A DNA stretch of 64,000 bases from Sphingomonas panacis. GTDB taxonomy: Bacteria; Pseudomonadota; Alphaproteobacteria; Sphingomonadales; Sphingomonadaceae. Under the pieces are notes generated by a model that did no database searches, had not been told where the DNA came from, and saw only the letters and a program-made list of their open reading frames with translations. The stretch covers positions 2,637,501 through 2,701,500 of the forward strand of contig NZ_CP014168.1 in NCBI RefSeq assembly GCF_001717955.1, written 5' to 3'. Shown here piece by piece: positions 44,858 to 55,189 of the stretch (positions are counted from its first letter, which is position 1; each line of letters opens with the position of its first letter). The translations under genes and the position numbers were made by a program.

Positions 44858-45577
44858 CTACCGCGACCGCCAGCCGATTGCTCGCGCACGCGCTTCGGCC
44901 GCGGCGTCGAACGGATCGCCCGACATTGCGGCTTCCGCATCGGCCATGATCGCGGCGTCCTCGGACCCGGCCTGACGATATTCGGTCGCCGCCGTCCCGG
45001 CCCGGGCGCGAGTCTCGCGCAAAACCCAGGCATCCCCGTCACGACAGGCGATGCCGCCGAGCGCCGGCGTCGCGAACGTCCGGCAGATGGCGCCCGATCG
45101 GTCGCGAAAGGTGACGCGCACGCGAGTCGTCGCCGCGCTGTCCTGAGTCGATGCGAGCTGCGTGTTGAGCGCGTGGTCGAGGCTGCCCGAGGCGATGAGC
45201 GCGCCACCCCGGCTCGTCACCGCCGCGCCGCCGCCAAGCTGCCCGCCGAGGAATAGCCCCAGCGCCAGACTCGCCGCGATCGCGCCGCCCACCGGCCAGC
45301 CGCTCCACTTGCGCGGGCGCCGCCGCGCCGCCCGCGCCGAAGCGAGGTCCGCCACCTTGGGGGCTTCGATCGCCGCCAGCAGCGGCTTCGGCACGGGTTC
45401 CGCCGCGACCGGATCGAGCGCCTGCGCGAGCGTGGCGCGTAACGCGCGATGCCGCGCCACCGTCGCGGCGGCTTGCGGGTCGGCGGCGATGGCGCGCTCG
45501 ACCCGCTTGGCCGACAGCGGATCGAGTTCGCCATCGGCATAGGCCATCAGCATCTCGGGATCGATCTCGCCACTCAT
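44858..45577 (-). CDS. membrane anti-sigma factor for the adjacent ECF sigma
   Basis: A 239-residue protein with an N-terminal anti-sigma domain (DPEMLMAYADGELDPLSAKRVERAIAADPQAAATVARHRALR), one membrane segment (GGAIAASLALGLFLGG, about 97-113) and a periplasmic C-terminal domain with RVRVTFRDRSGAICRTFATPALGGIACR. It lacks the HXXXCXXC zinc motif of ZAS anti-sigmas. Its start overlaps the stop of the sigma gene (ATGA), the standard arrangement for a cognate pair. It presumably holds the sigma factor at the membrane until a signal releases it. Confidence 0.85.
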   Translation of the reverse strand: MSGEIDPEMLMAYADGELDPLSAKRVERAIAADPQAAATVARHRALRATLAQALDPVAAEPVPKPLLAAIEAPKVADLASARAARRRPRKWSGWPVGGAIAASLALGLFLGGQLGGGAAVTSRGGALIASGSLDHALNTQLASTQDSAATTRVRVTFRDRSGAICRTFATPALGGIACRDGDAWVLRETRARAGTAATEYRQAGSEDAAIMADAEAAMSGDPFDAAAEARARAIGWRSR

Positions 45578-46062
45578 GCCGCGTCTCCCAGCGTTCGCAT
45601 CAAGGCTTCGCGGCCGCGCACAAGCCGCGACGTGAGCGTACCCATCGGTATCTCCAGCACCATCGCCGCCTCCTTGTACGCGAGCCCCTCGACCAGGACG
45701 AGCGCGACCGCCTCGCGCTGGTCTGGCGGCAGCATCGCCATCGCACGGCCGACGTTGCCGAGTTCGACCCGCGCCTCGATCGCGCGGTCGCCGGCGTCGC
45801 CGACGCTTTCACCAGCTTCGGCCGCCACGAAGGTCTCGCCGCGCCGCCTGGTCGCGCGGGCGGTGTCGATCCAGGCGTTGCGCATGATACGGTACATCCA
45901 GCTATCCAGTCGCGTTCCGGGTTGCCATTGGTCGCGCGATTTCAGCGCGCGCTCGATGGTCGCCTGACACAAATCGTCGGCGTCGGCGGGCGCGAAGGCG
46001 AGCGAGCGGGCGAACCGCCGCAGACGCGGCAGCAGGCCGATCAGTTCGTCCTCGAAACGCAC
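45574..46062 (-). CDS. ECF-family RNA polymerase sigma factor
   Basis: A 162-residue sigma factor. Region 2 reads LLPRLRRFARSLAFAPADADDLCQATIERALK and RLDSWMYRIMRNAWIDTARATRRR. Region 4 reads LPPDQREAVALVLVEGLAYKEAAMVLEIPMGTLTSRLVRGREALMR. The GTG at 46062 (MRFEDELIGLL) follows AAAGGA and gives the usual ECF start; the frame is open further upstream through the divergent promoter. Different from EcfG: it has its own anti-sigma and its likely promoters read GGATGA-N16-CGTT (46089-46122). Confidence 0.93.
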   Translation of the reverse strand: MRFEDELIGLLPRLRRFARSLAFAPADADDLCQATIERALKSRDQWQPGTRLDSWMYRIMRNAWIDTARATRRRGETFVAAEAGESVGDAGDRAIEARVELGNVGRAMAMLPPDQREAVALVLVEGLAYKEAAMVLEIPMGTLTSRLVRGREALMRTLGDAA

Positions 46063-46088
46063 CCGCCATGTCCTTTCGCCTGCCGACA

Positions 46089-46122
46089 GGGATGAAACGG
46101 ATGTCCCGATCCGTTTCATCCC
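46089..46122. promoter_or_regulatory. palindromic divergent ECF promoter between sigma and protease genes
   Basis: A perfect 14-bp inverted repeat (46089-46102 and 46109-46122) with a 6-base spacer. Read rightward it contains GGATGA (46090-46095), 16 bases, CGTT (46112-46115). Read leftward it contains GGATGA (46121-46116), 16 bases, CGTT (46099-46096). Both fit ECF -35/-10 geometry, so it looks like two superimposed divergent promoters, one for the sigma/anti-sigma operon and one for the S8 protease. It could also be a dyad operator. Confidence 0.65.
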
Positions 46123-46165
46123 GGACATGACAGATTTTCCCGATCCGCCTAGGGTCGCGCGCACG

Positions 46166-47395
46166 ATGAAGCGCGTGCTGATCCCTGCCTTGCTGCTGCT
46201 CGGGACGCCCGTAGCGGCGCAAGTGGCGTTGCCGCGCGTGGCCGATATCGTGAACGACACGCTGCGCGGCGTGACCGATACGGTGCGGGCGGCGCCCGAA
46301 CTGCCATCGGCGGTCGTCGCGCTGGCGCAGGCCCGGCTGGACCGGATCACCACGTTGGTGCGCGAACATCGCACCGAACTGGCGCGCGACGATCACGGCG
46401 ATCCCGCGCGTGCCGGCACCGTTCTGGTCAGCGACCCCGATGACACGCTGGTCGCGGCCGCGACGCAGGCGGGCTTTACGCTGGCCGAACGCGGCGCGTT
46501 GGAGGGGCTCGACATCGGCTATGCCCGGTTCGACGTGCCACGGGGCAAATCGATGGTCGAAGGGCTCCGCGCGATGCGCCGGCTCGCCAAGGGCCGCGAT
46601 GTCTCGGCCGATCAAGTGCATTTCGAGAGCGGCGCGGTCGCCGTCGCAGCGACGTCCGGCGGGACGGCCGCGCAAGGGAGCGTGTCCGGCGCGATCGGGA
46701 TGATCGACGGCGGGGTGGCGATGGTCGACGGCCCGGTCGTGCAACGCGGCTTCGCGTTGGGCGCGCCGTCGTCGGACGACCACGGCACCGCGATCGCATC
46801 ACTGCTGATCGGCGGGGGCGGCGTGCGGGGCGCGGCTACGGGCGCTCGGCTGTACGCGGCGGACGTCTACGGCAAGGACGCCGCTGGCGGCAATGCGCTC
46901 GCCATCGCGAAGGCTTTGGCATGGCTCGCCAGCGAACATGTGCCGGTGACGGTCATCAGTCTGGTCGGCCCTGCCAATCCCTTGCTCGCGCGCGTGGTGC
47001 AAGCGGTGCAGGGGCGGGGCATGATCGTGGTTGCGGCAGTCGGCAACGACGGGCCGGCCGCGCCACCGTCCTATCCGGCGTCCTATCCCGGCGTGATCGC
47101 GGTGACCGGCGTCGACGGGCGCGGGCGCGCGTTGATCGAGGCGGGGCGCGCGCTGCACCTCGACTATGCGGCACCGGGCGCGGATATGCTCGCGGCCAAT
47201 GCGCAGGGGCGTGGCGTGGCGGTGCGTGGCACCTCGTTCGCCGCGCCGCTCGTCGCCGCCCGTCTCGCGCGTTTCGCCGCCGACGGCAAGGCGGCGGCGC
47301 TGAAGGCGGCGGACGGCGAAGCGCGCAAGGCCAAGCCGGCCAGCCGCTATGGACGCGGGATATTGTGCGAAGGGTGTCGGACAGCCGCGAAATAA
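46166..47395 (+). CDS. secreted S8 (subtilisin-like) serine peptidase
   Basis: A 409-residue exported protease. Signal peptide RVLIPALLLLGTPVAAQ, then a prodomain-like region to about residue 170. The catalytic triad is visible: Asp in IGMIDGGV, His in DDHGTAIASLL and Ser in GTSFAAPLVAARLA. The oxyanion Asn is in AAVGNDGP. Two cysteines lie at the C-terminus (GILCEGCRTAAK). The start at 46166 gives the signal peptide; the ATG at 46127 overlaps the predicted promoter. It is divergent from an ECF sigma/anti-sigma pair and shares its palindromic promoter. Confidence 0.9.
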   Translation: MKRVLIPALLLLGTPVAAQVALPRVADIVNDTLRGVTDTVRAAPELPSAVVALAQARLDRITTLVREHRTELARDDHGDPARAGTVLVSDPDDTLVAAATQAGFTLAERGALEGLDIGYARFDVPRGKSMVEGLRAMRRLAKGRDVSADQVHFESGAVAVAATSGGTAAQGSVSGAIGMIDGGVAMVDGPVVQRGFALGAPSSDDHGTAIASLLIGGGGVRGAATGARLYAADVYGKDAAGGNALAIAKALAWLASEHVPVTVISLVGPANPLLARVVQAVQGRGMIVVAAVGNDGPAAPPSYPASYPGVIAVTGVDGRGRALIEAGRALHLDYAAPGADMLAANAQGRGVAVRGTSFAAPLVAARLARFAADGKAAALKAADGEARKAKPASRYGRGILCEGCRTAAK

Positions 47396-47410
47396 GTTTT
47401 TCGTCGCCGC

Positions 47411-47436
47411 GGATTAAACGCCCGGCGGCACCCGTT
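47411..47436 (+). promoter_or_regulatory. second ECF-type promoter, upstream of the PRC-barrel gene
   Basis: GGATTA (47411-47416), 16 bases, CGTT (47433-47436). The extended match GGATNAAACG-N12-CGTT is shared, with identical spacing, with the divergent promoter at 46090. The predicted start is near 47443, about 48 bases before the ATG at 47491. This suggests that the gene belongs to the same small ECF regulon. Confidence 0.55.
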
Positions 47437-47481
47437 CTTCCTGTGAGGGCGCCGATGCGGCGCCCGCAAGACCACAGGAAG
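47437..47481 (+). promoter_or_regulatory. leader hairpin that masks the ribosome binding site of the PRC-barrel gene
   Basis: CTTCCTGTG (47437-47445) is complementary to CACAGGAAG (47473-47481), which contains the Shine-Dalgarno sequence AGGAAGG. An inner stem GGGCGCCG/CGGCGCCC (47447-47454 and 47458-47465) with a 3-base loop lies inside. In read-through transcripts the ribosome binding site would be paired. A transcript from the proposed promoter at 47411 would start in the left arm and so escape the pairing. Confidence 0.55.
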
Positions 47482-47490
47482 GATGGCATC

Positions 47491-48354
47491 ATGAAGACGT
47501 TCCTTATCGGTACGACAGCGATCGTTCTCGCCTTCAGCGCGGTTCCAGCGTCGGCGCAGTTGCTCGGCGGGCACGGCGGACTGGGTGGCGGGCTGGGCGG
47601 CGCGCTTGGCGGAGGATTGGGCGGTATCGCCGGCAACGGTACGGGGATGCTCGGCGGTACGCTGAACGGCACTTCGACTGTTTCCCGCAGCCTGCGTTCG
47701 ACGACGCAGGGCACGCTCGACAATACCGCATCGACCAATGGCTCGACCAAGGTCGATCGCCGCAAGGGCAATGTATCGGCCAGCCGTTCGGTGGATGGCA
47801 CGATCGGCGGGACCGTCGCCAACGCGACCGGCCCCGCCAGCAGCGCGGCTTCGGGCAATGCCAGCGGTTCGGCGTCCGGCAGCGGCAGCGCGCAGTTGAT
47901 CGGCACCGATGCGATCGGAAACGCGGCACGCGGCGCGGTCGGCTCCGCGCGCAATACCGTTGGCGCCGCCGGGAACCAGGCTGGCACCGCGGTCGGCACG
48001 CTTCGCGATCGCGCCGCCAACCTTACCGGCTCGGGTACGGCGAACGGATCGGCGACCGGCGGCGCTTCGGGCGGCGCGGATAGCGGCTCGGACGGCCTCG
48101 GGCTGGCGGGCAACGGCGATGCGGCGGGATCGGGCGGCTTCACCGTCACGCGTGGCATGAAGGTGCGCGATGCCGCCGGCAGCGTGATCGGCCGCGTCAA
48201 CGCGGTGGCGACCGACGCGCGCGGTCGCATCGAGACGATCACGATGAAGGTCGGCAACAAGCTCGCCACGCTGCCGGCCGCCAATTTCAGCGGCAACGGC
48301 AATTTGCTCGTTTCGGCGATGGGGCAGGGCGAGATCCAGAACGCCGCGAAATAA
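47491..48354 (+). CDS. secreted Gly/Ser/Ala-rich protein with C-terminal PRC-barrel-like domain
   Basis: A 287-residue exported protein. Signal peptide TFLIGTTAIVLAFSAVPASAQ, then a Gly/Leu-rich stretch (GLGGGLGGALGGGLGGIAGN) and a long Ser/Ala/Gly/Thr low-complexity region. The C-terminal domain, VRDAAGSVIGRVNAVATDARGRIETITMKVGN, matches the PRC-barrel pattern. It may be an extracellular or surface protein. The AGGAAGG ribosome binding site is part of a hairpin. It follows the S8 protease by 95 bases and carries the same type of predicted promoter. Confidence 0.8.
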   Translation: MKTFLIGTTAIVLAFSAVPASAQLLGGHGGLGGGLGGALGGGLGGIAGNGTGMLGGTLNGTSTVSRSLRSTTQGTLDNTASTNGSTKVDRRKGNVSASRSVDGTIGGTVANATGPASSAASGNASGSASGSGSAQLIGTDAIGNAARGAVGSARNTVGAAGNQAGTAVGTLRDRAANLTGSGTANGSATGGASGGADSGSDGLGLAGNGDAAGSGGFTVTRGMKVRDAAGSVIGRVNAVATDARGRIETITMKVGNKLATLPAANFSGNGNLLVSAMGQGEIQNAAK

Positions 48355-48387
48355 GCGCGCGTCTGAAAGACACTTCGAAAAGAATGC

Positions 48388-48417
48388 TCCGGCCCGGGCG
48401 ACAGCGCCCGGGCCGGA
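48388..48417. terminator. bidirectional terminator between the PRC-barrel gene and acnA
   Basis: TCCGGCCCGGGCG (48388-48400) pairs perfectly with CGCCCGGGCCGGA (48405-48417), a 13-bp stem with an ACAG loop. On the minus strand GCATTCTTTTC follows. It lies between convergent genes. Confidence 0.8.
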
Positions 48418-48427
48418 ATTCGCAGGG

Positions 48428-51106
<2,679 letters not shown>

Positions 51107-51405
51107 GCGGGTCCTTCCCATGTGAAGCCCCGTGACGGGAGCGCGGCGGGAAGACGACCGGGTAGGCCGCACGAGCGCGCCCCGGCTAGGGCGAATGCAA
51201 GAGTCGCGGGTGGCCTTAGCAATGGTGCGCGCAATGGGGAAGGGTGTGCGGCGCAGCAAATTGCGCGTCGCCGCGAACCATCGCTCGCGGAGACGTGCTA
51301 TTGCGATGAACTCGCATCAAGCATGACCTATACTGTGGCATGCTAGGCGCCGACAAGCTTTTGTATGAGTTTATCGGCGCGGCCCAGCAATGTTTTCTTA
51401 CAGGC
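51107..51405. other. 299-bp region upstream of acnA, probably promoter/leader
   Basis: I see no convincing gene. The part nearest the phosphatase gene (about 51290-51400) is visibly more A/T-rich than the surroundings. A possible housekeeping promoter facing acnA lies at 51327-51356, which would give a leader of about 200 bases. Confidence 0.5.
51327..51356 (-). promoter_or_regulatory. possible housekeeping promoter for acnA
   Basis: The minus strand reads TTGTCG (51356-51351), 18 bases, then TATAGG (51332-51327), each matching four of six consensus positions. It is the best candidate I found upstream of acnA. Alphaproteobacterial promoters are loose, so confidence is low. Confidence 0.35.
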
Positions 51406-53070
51406 TTACGGGCAGGTCGATCCCGCGCCGCCATCCAGATCGAGGCAGCGGCCATCGGGCAGCGGCGCTGTCACCGGCAAATGGATCGCGGCGGCGAGCG
51501 TCGGCATGATATCGACCGTCTCGACCGACAACGGCTGTTCGAAGCCGGTCATCCCCTTGCGCCAGAACAGGATCGGCACGCGCCGGTCATAGTCCCAGAA
51601 GCTGCCGTGAGTCGCGACATAGCCGTGAGTCGGGTCGGGGATCGGCATCACGCGCGGCTTGAGCGCGACGACGATGTCGCCCGAATGCAGCGGGTTATAC
51701 GATGCCTTGGCGCGCATGATGAGCGGCCACGTCTCGGGCGGGCCGGCGGGGGCGGGCGAGGCGGCGATCTCCGCGCCCGAGAAGGCGGCGGCGACCTGCG
51801 GATTGGCGCGATAGATTTTGAGCGCTTCGGCCAGCACGGCGTCATGCTGCGGCTTGGTCAGCTTGGGGTCGATCCACAGGTCGCCCGACCCCGATTCGCC
51901 GAACAGCACTTGTCCCGGCAGCTTGAGCTTGGCCGCGACCGCGTCGCTCACCGCCTTCGTGGTGAACGCCGGGTCGATCCGCACGGCAGTCGGCGCGGCA
52001 TGTTCGCGGTTGCGCTCGGGCACGTCGTGGCCGCCATGATCCGCGGTCAGCACGACGAGGTAATCCACGCCGGTCTGGTCGAGCTGGTCGAACAATTCGC
52101 CGAGCGAATGGTCGAGGTTGGCGAGCTGGATGCACATCTCGGCGCCCTCGGTGCCATAGGTGTGGCCGACATAATCGGTCGCGGCGGCGCCGATATCGAT
52201 GATGTCGGTCGCGGGGCCGGTGCCGAGCTTCATGTCGCGGACCATGCCCGCCGCCAGCGCGAGGATGGCGTTGTCGAACTCAGGCGACGCGCGGAACTTG
52301 GCGCGGTTGCCAGCGTCGCGCTCGAAATGGCCCGACCCGACCGTCTTGCCGCCGCCGATCGGGATGGCACGGTCGCGGCTCGTGCAGAAATCGGGCACCT
52401 CGAACGCGCCCTGTGCTTCGGCGATGCGCGCGTTGACGATCGCGTTGGTGCGCGTGACGATCGCGGGCGTCTTGCGCCCGGCGTAGCTGACGAAATTCTT
52501 GCCGTCCCACCACCAGATCTCGTCGAGCGTATCCTTGTGCCCGCCCATCATCACCGCCGAACGATCCTTGCCCGAGACCGACACGTTGCGCACCGCCGGG
52601 TTCGCGGTCTTCATCCGCTCGCCGAGCGTCGGCACGAGCAGATGCTGGTCGGAGACGGTATACGCCTCGTGCGTGCTGCCGGGGATGGTCTCGTCCTCGG
52701 CGCAATAGATCACCTTGTCGGCAAGCGGCGATTTGAGGTTGTACCAGCTATTGGCGATGATGCCGGTACGCGCCGGGCGGAAGCCGGTGAGGATCGTCGA
52801 ATGGCCGGGGCACGTCTCGGTCGCGGCGTGGCTCTGGTAGCCCGAGGGGAACACATCGCCGGTCAGCAGCCGCGCGAACCCGCCGGTGAAATGGTTGCGA
52901 TATTCGGCGAACAGATCGGCCGAAAATTGATCGACCGAGATCGCGACGATCAGCTTGGGCGGCGTCTCGGGCGAGGGGGCGGGCGCCGCCGTCTGGGCCG
53001 CGAGCGGCGCGCCGACCAGCGCTAACGAAAGGGCCAACGCGATCAGGGGCAGGGAGGTGAGGCGATTCAT
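51406..53070 (-). CDS. PhoK/PafA-like secreted alkaline phosphatase
   Basis: A 554-residue exported phosphatase of the type I phosphodiesterase/nucleotide pyrophosphatase superfamily. Signal peptide LTSLPLIALALSLALVGAPLAAQ. The nucleophile is the Thr in ATETCPGHSTILTG (about 86), as in Sphingomonas PhoK, where Thr replaces the Ser of PhoA. Metal ligands lie in ISVDQFSADL, DIIDIGAAATDYVGH and LTADHGGHDVPE. It probably releases phosphate from monoesters in the periplasm. The start at 53070 follows AAGGAA. No Pho-box search was possible. Confidence 0.9.
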   Translation of the reverse strand: MNRLTSLPLIALALSLALVGAPLAAQTAAPAPSPETPPKLIVAISVDQFSADLFAEYRNHFTGGFARLLTGDVFPSGYQSHAATETCPGHSTILTGFRPARTGIIANSWYNLKSPLADKVIYCAEDETIPGSTHEAYTVSDQHLLVPTLGERMKTANPAVRNVSVSGKDRSAVMMGGHKDTLDEIWWWDGKNFVSYAGRKTPAIVTRTNAIVNARIAEAQGAFEVPDFCTSRDRAIPIGGGKTVGSGHFERDAGNRAKFRASPEFDNAILALAAGMVRDMKLGTGPATDIIDIGAAATDYVGHTYGTEGAEMCIQLANLDHSLGELFDQLDQTGVDYLVVLTADHGGHDVPERNREHAAPTAVRIDPAFTTKAVSDAVAAKLKLPGQVLFGESGSGDLWIDPKLTKPQHDAVLAEALKIYRANPQVAAAFSGAEIAASPAPAGPPETWPLIMRAKASYNPLHSGDIVVALKPRVMPIPDPTHGYVATHGSFWDYDRRVPILFWRKGMTGFEQPLSVETVDIMPTLAAAIHLPVTAPLPDGRCLDLDGGAGSTCP

Positions 53071-53149
53071 GGCTTTCCTTTCGCGGCGTAACGAAGCACT
53101 CCCGCGCGCGGCTATGGCCGAGACGTGGTTTGCCGACAAGGACTGCCCG

Positions 53150-55189
53150 ATGCGTGTGCTTCATTACCTGTTCGTGACGGTCCTCGCGTTCTTCGCGGCA
53201 AGCGCGGCACATGCCGACGCCCCCGGCGCGATCGGGGACGGCCCGCACCTCGCGATCCGGCTGGTTGCGGAGAGCACAACGCCGACGGGGGGCAGCACGG
53301 TCACGCTCGCGCTCGACACGCGGCCCGAACCCGGCTGGCACGGCTATTGGCAGAATCCGGGCGATGCCGGCTTCCCCGCCAAACTCGACTGGAGCTTGCC
53401 GAAGGGCGCGACCGCCGACGCGCCGGTCTATCCAGTGCCCGAACGGCTGCTCGTCGCAGGGCTGATGAACTATGTGTTCGAAAAGCCCTATGCGCCGCTG
53501 GTGACGTTGCATGTCCCGGCCGGGCTGGCGGCAGGGACGGCGCTGCCGGTCAAGCTGCACATGTCCTATCTCGTCTGCACGCAGACCGTGTGCGTGCCCG
53601 AATCGGCGGATCTCGCGATCGACCTTACCGTCGGCACCGGCGCGGTGACGGCGGAGACTCGTGCGCGCTTCGACGCATGGCGTCGCGCGATCCCCAAGCC
53701 GATCGGCTCGGCGGCGACGTTCCAGTCCGCGAACGGCGCGTTGCGGATCGCGGTGCCTTATCCGGCCGGCGCACCGCTCGCCGACGCCTATTTCTATCCG
53801 CTCTCGACCGGGCTGGTCGATTATGCCGCCGCGCAGACGATCACGCGCGATGGCGACCGTATCGTCATCGCCACCAAGCCGGGCGCGGGCGGGAGCGGAG
53901 CGCTGACCGGCGTACTGGCGATCGGCGGCGGGCAGGGGCTGGTCGTCTCCGCAAAGCCCGGCGCCGTGGCCGCCGCGAGCGCCGCACCCACCGAAGCCCC
54001 CGCCAACGGCGCGCTGCTCGCCGCCCTGATCGCGTTCGGCGGGGCGATGCTCGGTGGGCTGATCCTCAATATCATGCCCTGCGTCTTCCCGATCCTGAGC
54101 CTCAAGGCGCTGAGCCTCGCGCGCGGACATCTCGACGAGCGCTCGGCGCGGCACGAGGCGCTCGCGTATACGGCGGGCGTGGTCGCGGTGTGCGTGGCGC
54201 TGGGTGCGATCATCCTCGGCTTGCGCGCCGGCGGCAGCGCGGTCGGCTGGGCGTTCCAGTTGCAAGACCCGCGTGCGATCGTCGTGCTGCTGCTGCTGGT
54301 CGTGGCGCTGTCGCTCAACCTCGGCGGGCTGTTCGAAATCCCGACGCCGCGCTTCGTCAACGCGGCGGGCGGGGCGGGCGGCGCGTTCATGACTGGCGCG
54401 CTGGCGGCGTTCATCGCCACGCCCTGCACCGGCCCGTTCATGGGCGCGGCGCTCGGCGCGGCCTTGGTGCTGCCGTGGTATGCCGCGCTGGCGGTGTTCG
54501 CCGGGCTTGGCATCGGCCTCGCGCTGCCGTTCCTCGCGCTCGGCTTCGTGCCAGGCTTGCGCAAGCTGCTGCCGAGGCCCGGCGCGTGGATGGAGACGTT
54601 CCGCCGCATCCTCTCGATTCCGATGTGGCTCACGGGAATCGCGCTCGCATGGGTGCTGGGGCGGCAAATTGGGGTGAATGGTCTGGCGGCGGGCATGGTC
54701 GCCGCGCTGGCGGTGGCGCTGCTGTTGTGGTGGGGCGGCCTGCGGCAACGCAAGGGCAAGCCATTCGGCGTGGCGGCATTGATCGCGATCCTCGCGGTCG
54801 CGGGTTTTTCCGGTGCATCGATCGCGCGGTTCCACGCGGCCCCGGCGGCAGTCGCCAGCGTCGGCGAGGAAGCGTTCAGCGAAACCAAGCTCGCGCAACT
54901 CCGCGCCGCCAACCGCCCGGTCTTCGCCTATTTCACCGCCGACTGGTGCCTAACCTGCAAGGTCAACGAGAAAGCCGCGATCGAGACCGACGCCACCCGC
55001 GCCGCCTTCGCGAAGAAGAACGTCGCCGTGCTGGTCGGCGACTGGACCAACGGTGACGCCGCGCTTGGCCGCTTCATCGAGGCGCACAACCGCGCCGGCG
55101 TCCCGCTGTATCTCTATTACGCCCCCGGCGCCGCCGAGCCACAGGTCTTGCCGCAGGTGCTGACATCCGGGATGCTGGCGGCGCTATGA
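53150..55189 (+). CDS. dsbD: thiol:disulfide interchange protein DsbD family
   Basis: A 679-residue inner-membrane electron carrier. Signal peptide LFVTVLAFFAASAAHA, then a periplasmic DsbD-alpha-like domain with Cys pair SYLVCTQTVCVPES. Eight hydrophobic segments follow, with the conserved membrane cysteines in NIMPCVFPILSLKALSLA and ATPCTGPFMGAALG. A C-terminal thioredoxin-like domain has the CXXC site in DWCLTCK. It brings reducing power from cytoplasmic thioredoxin to the periplasm. Its stop overlaps the start of a metallo-beta-lactamase gene. Confidence 0.93.
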   Translation: MRVLHYLFVTVLAFFAASAAHADAPGAIGDGPHLAIRLVAESTTPTGGSTVTLALDTRPEPGWHGYWQNPGDAGFPAKLDWSLPKGATADAPVYPVPERLLVAGLMNYVFEKPYAPLVTLHVPAGLAAGTALPVKLHMSYLVCTQTVCVPESADLAIDLTVGTGAVTAETRARFDAWRRAIPKPIGSAATFQSANGALRIAVPYPAGAPLADAYFYPLSTGLVDYAAAQTITRDGDRIVIATKPGAGGSGALTGVLAIGGGQGLVVSAKPGAVAAASAAPTEAPANGALLAALIAFGGAMLGGLILNIMPCVFPILSLKALSLARGHLDERSARHEALAYTAGVVAVCVALGAIILGLRAGGSAVGWAFQLQDPRAIVVLLLLVVALSLNLGGLFEIPTPRFVNAAGGAGGAFMTGALAAFIATPCTGPFMGAALGAALVLPWYAALAVFAGLGIGLALPFLALGFVPGLRKLLPRPGAWMETFRRILSIPMWLTGIALAWVLGRQIGVNGLAAGMVAALAVALLLWWGGLRQRKGKPFGVAALIAILAVAGFSGASIARFHAAPAAVASVGEEAFSETKLAQLRAANRPVFAYFTADWCLTCKVNEKAAIETDATRAAFAKKNVAVLVGDWTNGDAALGRFIEAHNRAGVPLYLYYAPGAAEPQVLPQVLTSGMLAAL

